Assembly (NCBI GenBank): GCA_964461835.1
Contig: CAYWVO010000010.1
Coordinates: forward strand, 12,334-76,333
DNA length: 64,000 nucleotides
Direction of reading: 5' to 3'
Origin: CAYWVO01 sp964461835
GTDB taxonomy: Bacteria > Zixibacteria > MSB-5A5 > WJJR01 > JAJRUJ01
Shown: piece after piece, positions 17,356-24,462 of the stretch
Layout of the letters: each line of letters begins with the position of its first letter
How positions within the stretch are numbered: the first letter of the stretch is position 1
Translations under genes and position numbers: made by a program
Notes under the pieces: generated by a model
What the model saw: the letters and a program-made list of their open reading frames with translations, nothing else
Told to the model about the DNA's origin: nothing
The model's database searches: none

Positions 17356-18072
17356 TTAAGTGGTAACCAGCGTCCCCACCTGCTCGCCACAAATCACTTT
17401 GGCCAGGTTGCCGGGCGTGAAGAGATTGAAGACAATAATCGGGATATCATTTTCGCGACAGAGAGTCGCGGCGGTGGCATCCATAACTTGAAGTCCCTGT
17501 TGCAGGACTTCTGTGTGGGTCAGTTGATCGAACTTCGTTGCTTGGGGATCGATTTTAGGATCGGCGGAGTAGACACCATCGACTTTGGTGGCTTTCAATA
17601 CCACATCGCAGCCAATCTCAGCGGCGCGGAGCGCGGCAGCGGTGTCGGTGGAGAAAAACGGTCGGCCGGTACCGGCGGCCAGGATCACGAGGCGTCCTTT
17701 TTCCATATGCCGTATTGCGCGTCGCCGGATATACGGTTCGGCGACTTCATCAATGTGAAGTGCGGTCAGCACCCGCACTTCCAGACCGGCCCGTTCCGCG
17801 GCCTGTTGCAGAGCCATGCCGTTGATCACGGTGCTGAGCATGCCCATATAATCCGCGGTCGCGCGGTCGAATCCTTTTTTCGCCGCAGTGATACCGCGAA
17901 TAAGGTTCCCGCCGCCTACCACGACAGAGAGCTGGACATCCATGGCCAGGACGCCCTGAATTTCCCTGACCAATGTGCCGAGGATTTTGGTGTCAACGCC
18001 ATGGCCGGCCGGTCCGGCGAGCGCCTCGCCGGAGATCTTCAGGCAGACCCGCTGGTATTTGGGCGTGGCCAT
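17356..18072 (-). CDS. pyrH: Uridylate kinase
   Basis: The 238-residue UMP kinase of the amino-acid-kinase fold shows CLKISGEALAG at the N-terminus, VVVGGGNLIRG near 51-61 for phosphate binding, LAAGTGRPFFSTDTAAALRA near 130-149 and KATKVDGVYSADP for nucleotide binding. It phosphorylates UMP to UDP in pyrimidine synthesis and is usually a hexamer regulated by GTP and UTP. It follows tsf by 12 nt in the rpsB-tsf-pyrH run. About 205 nt separate it from the inserted TSP3/dockerin gene downstream. Confidence 0.96.
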   Translation of the reverse strand: MATPKYQRVCLKISGEALAGPAGHGVDTKILGTLVREIQGVLAMDVQLSVVVGGGNLIRGITAAKKGFDRATADYMGMLSTVINGMALQQAAERAGLEVRVLTALHIDEVAEPYIRRRAIRHMEKGRLVILAAGTGRPFFSTDTAAALRAAEIGCDVVLKATKVDGVYSADPKIDPQATKFDQLTHTEVLQQGLQVMDATAATLCRENDIPIIVFNLFTPGNLAKVICGEQVGTLVTT

Positions 18073-18084
18073 AGAGGCGACTTC

Positions 18085-18681
18085 TTATTCTTCGCCGATC
18101 TGGAAGCGAACAAACCGGCCGATTGAGATATTCTCTCCAAGCTTGGCGATCACTTCATTGAGCAAGTCAGTGATGGTGCGATCCTGATCTTTAATGAAAG
18201 GCTGTTCCAGCAAGCAGTGTTCGCCATAAAACTTTTCCAAGCGTCCGGAAACGATTTTTTCCACGACCTTTTCCGGTTTGCCCTCATTAAGCGCCTGGGT
18301 CTTGTAAATTTCTTTTTCTTTGGCGACTACGTCTTCGGGCATATCTTCCCGCCGTACCGCGGTGGGATTGGCTGCCGCGACCTGCATGGCAATGTCTTTG
18401 GCCAGGGCACGAAAATCATCGGTGCGCGCCACGAAGTCGGTTTCACAGTTGATCTCGACCAGGGTGCCGAGTTTGTCACCCGGATGGATGTACGAATAGA
18501 TGACCCCTTCTGAGGTTGCCCGTCCGGCCTTTTTCGCAGCTTTGGTGATCCCTTTTTCCCGCAGATATTCGGTTGCTTTTTCAATGTCGCCGCCGGTCTC
18601 GGTGAGCGCCTGCTTGCAATCCATCATTCCCGCACCGGTCTTTTCCCGGAGCTCTTTGACTTTCGTCGCACTAATCGTCAT
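18085..18681 (-). CDS. tsf: Elongation factor Ts, short form
   Basis: The 198-residue EF-Ts has the N-terminal UBA-like domain (KELREKTGAGMMDCKQAL) and the core with the TDFVAR motif (VEINCETDFVARTDDF, about 77-92) that displaces Mg from EF-Tu. It lacks the second core subdomain insert of the ~280-residue enterobacterial form, as in Thermus-type EF-Ts of about 196 residues. It regenerates EF-Tu-GTP. It lies between rpsB and pyrH, the standard order. Confidence 0.97.
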   Translation of the reverse strand: MTISATKVKELREKTGAGMMDCKQALTETGGDIEKATEYLREKGITKAAKKAGRATSEGVIYSYIHPGDKLGTLVEINCETDFVARTDDFRALAKDIAMQVAAANPTAVRREDMPEDVVAKEKEIYKTQALNEGKPEKVVEKIVSGRLEKFYGEHCLLEQPFIKDQDRTITDLLNEVIAKLGENISIGRFVRFQIGEE

Positions 18682-18712
18682 TTGCCGTAACCTCTATGCT
18701 GACCTGGAAGCA

Positions 18713-19492
18713 TTATCGTTCCTGGGTGGTGGCGGTTTTTGCCGGACGTGGTCGGGCGGAGCGGCTGGCTGCGGCCGCTGCTTCTTTTTTCGCCTCATCC
18801 TGTTCCTTCTGCCGTTGAGCGCCTCCCTCTTCCGCGGCGTCGGCAATGGCCTGCGTAATAATGCGAATCGATTTGATCGCATCATCGTTGCCCGCGATCG
18901 GATACGAAATTTCGGTCGGATCCGCATTGGTATCGACAATGGCCACGGTGGGAATACCCAGTTTGACCGCTTCGGCCACCGCAATCTTTTCTTTCTTAGC
19001 GTCGACGACATACACCAGGCCCGGCAGCCGGTTCATATCCTTAATACCGCCGAGTGCGTTGTTGAGCTTGCCGACTTCCCGCTCGATCCGCAGGCGTTCT
19101 TTTTTCGTTAACTTCTCAACGGTGCCGTCTTCCTGCATTTGCTCCAGATCGCGGAGCCGCTTAATCGACTGGCGAATCGTCTGGTAGTTGGTCATCATCC
19201 CGCCCAGCCAGCGTTCAGTCACATAGAATTGCCCACAACGCACCGCTTCGGCCTTCACCACTTCCTTGGCCTGCATTTTTGTGCCGACAAACAAAATCGG
19301 CGCTCCGGAAGCGGCCACTTCCCGTACTTTATTTTGCGCCGTCTGGATAGCTTTCAGCGTCTTTTGCAGGTCGATAATGTAGATGCCATTGCGAGCCGTG
19401 AAGATATACGGCTTCATCCGCGGGTTCCAGCGCCGTGTTTGATGTCCAAAGTGTACGCCGGCTTCGAGGAGCGCACGGAGATCGGGATTCAC
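18713..19492 (-). CDS. rpsB: 30S ribosomal protein S2
   Basis: The 259-residue S2 carries GVHFGHQTRRWNPRMKPYIF at 12-31, the coiled-coil segment around 100-145, and VDTNADPTEISYPIAGNDDA near the end of the core. An Ala/Lys/Arg-rich tail of about 35 residues extends beyond the usual C-terminus. The GTG start has AAAGGAG six nucleotides upstream. It begins the rpsB-tsf-pyrH run and follows rpsI by 131 nt without a visible terminator, so the rplM transcript may continue. Confidence 0.97.
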   Translation of the reverse strand: MNPDLRALLEAGVHFGHQTRRWNPRMKPYIFTARNGIYIIDLQKTLKAIQTAQNKVREVAASGAPILFVGTKMQAKEVVKAEAVRCGQFYVTERWLGGMMTNYQTIRQSIKRLRDLEQMQEDGTVEKLTKKERLRIEREVGKLNNALGGIKDMNRLPGLVYVVDAKKEKIAVAEAVKLGIPTVAIVDTNADPTEISYPIAGNDDAIKSIRIITQAIADAAEEGGAQRQKEQDEAKKEAAAAASRSARPRPAKTATTQER

Positions 19493-19623
19493 GAAGAACT
19501 CCTTTCGGTTAATCCTCCACCGGAATCATCCTCAGCGTCTCGGGTACTGCCCGACCGTCGCCTCGTCTCCCGGTGTGTGTGATTTCGCGGTTGCTGACCG
19601 CGTGGCCGTCTGGTTCCGGACAA

Positions 19624-20037
19624 TTAGCGCTTCGAATACTGGAAGCGTTTCCGGGCCTTGACCTGACCGTACTTTTTCCGTTCGACTTCACGGGCGTCCC
19701 GCGTGAGAAAACCCGCGCGTTTTAATTTGGGCCGGTAATCGGGATCGAGCTCCACCAGGGCACGCGACAGACCCAACAGAATGGCGCCGGCCTGACCGCC
19801 GAGCCCGCCACCGTTGGATTTGCACACGATATCCAGCTTGCCCAGTTGATCCACGATGCGCAGCGGCTGTTCGACCACCATCACCAATGTCTCCCGACAA
19901 AGGTATTCCGCGAGCGGCTTGTCGTTGACGGTGAACTTGCCGTCCCCGGGGGCAATTGACACGCGCGCGGTGGCTTCTTTCCGTCGTCCGGTTCCTTGAT
20001 ATGTTTCAACTGCCAACTGATAACTCCCTATCTGCAC
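19624..20037 (-). CDS. rpsI: 30S ribosomal protein S9
   Basis: The 137-residue S9 has GTGRRKEATARVSIAPGDGK near the N-terminus, SNGGGLGGQAGAILLGLSRA in the middle and the hallmark C-terminus KARKRFQYSKR, whose last residues reach the P-site tRNA. It starts 9 nt after the rplM stop; the pair rplM-rpsI is almost universal. The first ~10 residues (MQIGSYQLAV) precede the usual family start. Confidence 0.97.
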   Translation of the reverse strand: MQIGSYQLAVETYQGTGRRKEATARVSIAPGDGKFTVNDKPLAEYLCRETLVMVVEQPLRIVDQLGKLDIVCKSNGGGLGGQAGAILLGLSRALVELDPDYRPKLKRAGFLTRDAREVERKKYGQVKARKRFQYSKR

Positions 20038-20046
20038 ACACGATAT

Positions 20047-20505
20047 TTACGCTTCGGTTGATCGGGAACGGAGGTCCAGCAGCTCGGGCTTCTGCGCTGC
20101 ATGCGGGTGATTCGGGCCGGCGTATACTTTCAATTTTGAAAACAACTGCCGCCCCAGTCGACTTTTGGGCAACATGCCTTTGACGGCATGGCGGATGATC
20201 GCCTCGGGCCGTCGCTGCCTCAGCCGCCGCAGGGGTTCATACCGACCGCCGCCCGGATAGCCGGTATAATGAAAATACGTCTTCCGTTCTTCCTTGGCGC
20301 CGGTCAGCCGCACCTTCTCAGCATTGATTACGATCACAAAATCGCCGGTGTCCATATGCGGAGTAAAATATGGTTTCTCCTTGCCCCGCAAGACCCGGGC
20401 TACCCGGCTTGCCAGCCGTCCCAGTACCTGGCCTTTGGCGTCTACGACATACCAGCGGCGATTAACCGATTCTTTCTTCGGGATAACTGTCCTGGTTTTC
20501 ATCAT
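20047..20505 (-). CDS. rplM: 50S ribosomal protein L13
   Basis: The 152-residue L13 shows RWYVVDAKGQVLGRLAS at about 17-33, GDFVIVINAEKVRLTG, YFHYTGYPGGG and AVKGMLPKSRLGRQLFSKLKVY. It is the first gene of the long minus-strand block and is preceded by a clear promoter. Two adjacent ATG codons could start it, at 20505 or 20502. Its length is slightly above the usual 142-145. Confidence 0.97.
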   Translation of the reverse strand: MMKTRTVIPKKESVNRRWYVVDAKGQVLGRLASRVARVLRGKEKPYFTPHMDTGDFVIVINAEKVRLTGAKEERKTYFHYTGYPGGGRYEPLRRLRQRRPEAIIRHAVKGMLPKSRLGRQLFSKLKVYAGPNHPHAAQKPELLDLRSRSTEA

Positions 20506-20566
20506 CTATCTCCGTTGGCCGACTGCCGACTATTTTCTCAACCAGCCGATCGGGCGCAAGTTTACC

Positions 20567-20594
20567 AATTTACACCCTCATACGCATTTGTCAA
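20567..20594 (-). promoter_or_regulatory. Promoter of the rplM-rpsI-rpsB block
   Basis: On the minus strand TTGACA (20589-20594), a 16-nt spacer and TAAATT followed by GG (20567-20572) place a start about 55 nt before rplM. The -35 is perfect and the -10 fits TAnnTTxG. Confidence 0.65.
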
Positions 20595-20645
20595 GAATAC
20601 AATTGGGATATTTTGCCACCGCCGATCAGCCAATGCTTTGCTGAG

Positions 20646-21518
20646 TTATCGGTGAGTGGAGGAAGATTGTTGAGCGCCCGCTTCCGGCACGGGAGGCGGT
20701 TCCTCACCCTGCCGACAGGCCTGGATGAAATTGAGCAGGTACTCCCGGTATGGGGCACCCCCAGCCTCGAAAATATTGTTATGGGCTGCCCGGGCAACAG
20801 CATAAAACCGTTTGGGCTCCGGTGCAGCCCGGAAAAGCGCCTGACCGTCCCTAAACGGCACCGTCTCATCTTGTTGACCGTGGACGATCAATACCGGGCA
20901 GCGGGCCTTTTTGATCCGTGTAAGGTTATCGAACCGGTAGGTCATAAACCACCACAGCGGCAGATACGGGATAATACGTCGCGCCATTGCATCAGCGGAA
21001 ATAAATGCCGACTCCAGAACCACTCCCGCAAGGTCATTCTGCGCGGCCAAGTGTGTGGCCACCGTGCCTCCGATAGATTGGCCATAGGCAACAATCGAGG
21101 AAAGTGGAACATCTTGCGTCTTCTGCAACCAAGCAAGCACAGCGTCGCCGTCGGCATATATGCCCTTCTCTGACGGTTTACCGGTCGACCCGCCGTAGCC
21201 TCGATAGTTAACTCCTAGCACTCCATAGCCTGCTTCAGCTAGTGGAGCCAAAACAGCGGCACGATCGGCTATCGTTCCGCTGTTGCCGCTGAAAAAGAGC
21301 ACGGTCGCGCTGTTGTCATCCTGCGGCGCATACCACCAGCAGACCAAAACTTCGTCATCGGCGGTACTGATCTCAACTTCGGAAAAACCGGCCAGGAAAT
21401 TGGGGCCAGTGCGCGTGGGATCGGGCCAGAAACTCATGCGTCGCTGCGCCCAGAGCACCCACAGTTGCAGGGCGGCGATCAGGGCAACTCCCACGACCAG
21501 CCAGACAATCAATGACAT
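20646..21518 (-). CDS. Alpha/beta hydrolase, ABHD13/BEM46-like, membrane-anchored
   Basis: The 290-residue protein has one N-terminal membrane helix (about 4-25) and an alpha/beta hydrolase domain. The nucleophile elbow GQSIGG puts Ser148 in place, with Asp217 in HGQQDETVPF and His246 in RAAHNN completing the triad. The oxyanion-hole side has SGNSGTIADR near 78-87 and VNYRGYGGS. The layout matches the BEM46/ABHD13 group, whose substrates are poorly known esters or thioesters. The start at 21518 is chosen because AGGAGG precedes it; an in-frame codon 21 nt upstream lacks a site. It lies 113 nt downstream of the M6 protease gene on the same strand. Confidence 0.85.
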   Translation of the reverse strand: MSLIVWLVVGVALIAALQLWVLWAQRRMSFWPDPTRTGPNFLAGFSEVEISTADDEVLVCWWYAPQDDNSATVLFFSGNSGTIADRAAVLAPLAEAGYGVLGVNYRGYGGSTGKPSEKGIYADGDAVLAWLQKTQDVPLSSIVAYGQSIGGTVATHLAAQNDLAGVVLESAFISADAMARRIIPYLPLWWFMTYRFDNLTRIKKARCPVLIVHGQQDETVPFRDGQALFRAAPEPKRFYAVARAAHNNIFEAGGAPYREYLLNFIQACRQGEEPPPVPEAGAQQSSSTHR

Positions 21519-21631
21519 CCAACCTCCTCGCCATCGCACGGACTACAAACTCCCATAATGATGGAATAATGACGCGAAGAAGGAAAGCAAAACCGACCTC
21601 GGGAAGTCAGAAACTGCGCCAAACGCCACCG

Positions 21632-24448
21632 CTACTTCATCAACACCATGGTCTTCGACTGTCGGACACCTTGATCATTGTGGATGACGGCAAAATACAC
21701 GCCGGAACTCACCGGGTTGCCCCGGTTGTCGGTGCCGTCCCAGGTATACCGATGCATTCCAGACTCCGCCACGCCTACATAGATCGTGGTCACCCGGCGA
21801 CCAAGAACATCGTAGACCACGAGGGTGACCTCCTCGGCGGCAGAGGTTACCGAGAATTCAATGATTGTCTCAGCATTGAATGGATTTGGGTAATTCTGGC
21901 GCAGGTGAAACGTACCCGGCACTGCATTGGTGTCGGTAAACTCAAACTCTTCCTCGGTGTCCAGAATACCGGTGCTGAGATTTACCAGCCACTCCAATAC
22001 ACGCGACAGCGCCTGCTCCCGGGTGAAAATACCGTATTGAGTCAATTCGGAATTGACTGCCTCAAAGCCAAATCCCCAGAACACAACCTTGAATCCATCA
22101 CGAGCGAGGGTCACCGCGCCGATCTGATCGGTGGGCTGTCCAGGTTCGAACGACGCATTGTAATACATGCTGGGGAGTGTACCCGTTTCCGGAAGAAGGA
22201 TATCTGAGCTCTGCTGGTTGGCTGCCGTACCGGGTCCCCCCAGGAGGAGGGACATTTCATCGGCGACCGGATCACCGGCCAGGCCGTGTACGCCGATACC
22301 CTCCCGGCTGTCAAAGTAACGCACACCAAGATATTCTTTCATAAATGTGGAATCTGCACTGGCGGAGAGGGTTTGGGCGATATCCTGCCCGGTCATAAAC
22401 AGACTCCCCCCACCATCGAGGTACCCGGTCAGGGCATCGATATCGGCCGAGTGCAGGATTGTTTCCGTACGCGGTTTTCCCGTAAACCAGAGGACCATCG
22501 GGTACCCCGCCAGCGTTGCGGCAGAGGGTGAGCCCTGGCTGAATTTATCATGCACCGCGTACGGGACACGGAGTCCTTCCAGCGCATCAGTATAGTAGTG
22601 GGCGTAATTGGAATTGAGGTGACGGTTATCGTCGTCAACTACCAACACTTGCTTGGGACCGAGGTCGACACTCAGCGTTTCGGCAAAGGTGAATTCGCCA
22701 CCTTCAGCGGAGTAGGTAATGATGAACTCAGTTATTTCCGGCTGGATACCCGCCGCCACGGAAAAAACGACCGGGTCTTCGAAGTTGAGATAGGGGTCAC
22801 CGGATTCCATGAGTGGAATCGTGTATTGCGCGGTACTGAATTGCACGGCGGGATGTTCGCAGGTGACTGTGACCTCAACATCGGACGTGGTTTTCCAGAC
22901 ATTGCGACTGGTAATCAACATATCGACGGTTTCACCCGGATCGGGGGTCCCATCGTTGTCACCACCGGCAAGATCGTCGAACACGTGGCTGATATATTCA
23001 ATGCGCGGACGCGAGAATCGCACATCCAGATTGGCGGTCATCGTGGCGCCCGGTGCGGAAATATTCCAGACTGCCACCTCGGTAATGATACCACTATAGC
23101 CGCGCGAGCTGGGTTCGGTCAAATCATCAAATTCAATGGTTTGGTCGGTGTAAAGGTCCTGATTATCGCCGGTATTGGTATAACTTTCGAGGTCATAGTC
23201 ACCATCCGCCTGCACTACCGCCGCCAGGTAGTGTTGGCTTGGGTCGCCGATACCGGGGATGTATTCCTGATTATTTACGGTACTATATAATTTTGATTCA
23301 TCAATGCGCATAATCAGCAGGCCCGATCCGGGTAGCTCCGAATCGAAACCGGTCGCATAGCGATTAGCCACTAGAAAATATTCACTGCTGGGCAAACCCG
23401 GAATCCAGAGACGGAAGACATCCGGCGACGTCGCAAACGCCGAAATTTCCTGATTCACCCGGTTGGTCTGCACCGCATCGACCGTGACCCAGCCCAACAC
23501 CGATTTACACCAGGGGTCGAAGTGCGCGGGAGTATTGGAATTATCCAGGTAATTACCGCTACCCATAATCGACCAGGAGCCGACGCCGTAGGAAGAACCA
23601 TCGAGATCATACAAGTCCGGCAAACCGAAAATATGTCCCCACTCATGGCAGAGCGTGCCAATACCATTGACCCCGCCACCGGCAAACGAGCCATGTTCTT
23701 CCGGCTGCACGGTGTAATTGAAGATTCGTGCACCATCGAGAAAAAGAGGCTGATCCCCAGGGATTTGCCACTGGTGTGATTGCATGGCGGTCGAGTCGGC
23801 AGATTCTTCGAAACCATATCCCGCCACGATAAGCATGACCCCATCCACTTCGTTGTCACCATTGAGATCGTATTGTGAAAAATCTACTAAGGCGTCTGCG
23901 GCGTTACATGCATCTTTTGCCATCGTCTGGGAATTTGGTTCATCGCCAAGCCCTATCGCGTCGCCAACATAGTAGGAATACGGTTCCGGCATCATAATCG
24001 GACCATAGACGTCACCGGTTATATCTACAGCACCGTAAGAAGCTTCCCGGTAGTATTCACGCATGCTGCCGGTGGGGAATTCGCCAACCGAGAACAGCAT
24101 GCTGTCGATATAGCCGACACTGGTACTGACGTCCCCGTCCGCCCAGAGATTGTCGGAAAACTCCAGCAGGAGACACGGTATTCGGGTTGCGAAGCCATCT
24201 GAGGTCTGATTGACACCGGCGGCCAGGGTATTCTTGCCCGGCAGCCGGTGTGCATCCATTCCGGCAGCACGGGCTTTCAGGATAATCTCTTTGGTGCGTT
24301 CCCACCGACCATCTTCTTTGAGGGCCTGTTTGACATCTGGATGAATATCCACTGCGAGCGCAGCGTGGGGTATGGCGAAAGCAATCGCCAAGAGCGCAAT
24401 CGCCGCCATGGCGAGCTGCGCGATCCGAGAGCGTGTATCGTTTTCCAT
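21632..24448 (-). CDS. Secreted M6-family metalloprotease with T9SS sorting tail
   Basis: The 938-residue protein has a signal peptide (hydrophobic about 10-30), a propeptide-like segment, and an M6 (immune inhibitor A-like) peptidase domain. The zinc motif HEWGHIFGLPDLYD starts near 267, and the met-turn-like WSIMGSGNY follows. A GATase-like beta/alpha domain (about 600-760, starting KQVLVVDDDN and including GGGSLFMTGQDIA) comes next. The tail holds NYPNPFNAET and a FlgD-like Ig domain ending in SKTMVLMK, the T9SS type A pattern. The ATG at 24448 is preferred; the frame is open upstream but overlaps the subtilase gene. The two protease genes are 14 nt apart. Confidence 0.9.
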   Translation of the reverse strand: MENDTRSRIAQLAMAAIALLAIAFAIPHAALAVDIHPDVKQALKEDGRWERTKEIILKARAAGMDAHRLPGKNTLAAGVNQTSDGFATRIPCLLLEFSDNLWADGDVSTSVGYIDSMLFSVGEFPTGSMREYYREASYGAVDITGDVYGPIMMPEPYSYYVGDAIGLGDEPNSQTMAKDACNAADALVDFSQYDLNGDNEVDGVMLIVAGYGFEESADSTAMQSHQWQIPGDQPLFLDGARIFNYTVQPEEHGSFAGGGVNGIGTLCHEWGHIFGLPDLYDLDGSSYGVGSWSIMGSGNYLDNSNTPAHFDPWCKSVLGWVTVDAVQTNRVNQEISAFATSPDVFRLWIPGLPSSEYFLVANRYATGFDSELPGSGLLIMRIDESKLYSTVNNQEYIPGIGDPSQHYLAAVVQADGDYDLESYTNTGDNQDLYTDQTIEFDDLTEPSSRGYSGIITEVAVWNISAPGATMTANLDVRFSRPRIEYISHVFDDLAGGDNDGTPDPGETVDMLITSRNVWKTTSDVEVTVTCEHPAVQFSTAQYTIPLMESGDPYLNFEDPVVFSVAAGIQPEITEFIITYSAEGGEFTFAETLSVDLGPKQVLVVDDDNRHLNSNYAHYYTDALEGLRVPYAVHDKFSQGSPSAATLAGYPMVLWFTGKPRTETILHSADIDALTGYLDGGGSLFMTGQDIAQTLSASADSTFMKEYLGVRYFDSREGIGVHGLAGDPVADEMSLLLGGPGTAANQQSSDILLPETGTLPSMYYNASFEPGQPTDQIGAVTLARDGFKVVFWGFGFEAVNSELTQYGIFTREQALSRVLEWLVNLSTGILDTEEEFEFTDTNAVPGTFHLRQNYPNPFNAETIIEFSVTSAAEEVTLVVYDVLGRRVTTIYVGVAESGMHRYTWDGTDNRGNPVSSGVYFAVIHNDQGVRQSKTMVLMK

Positions 24449-24462
24449 AGTATACTTGTCGG

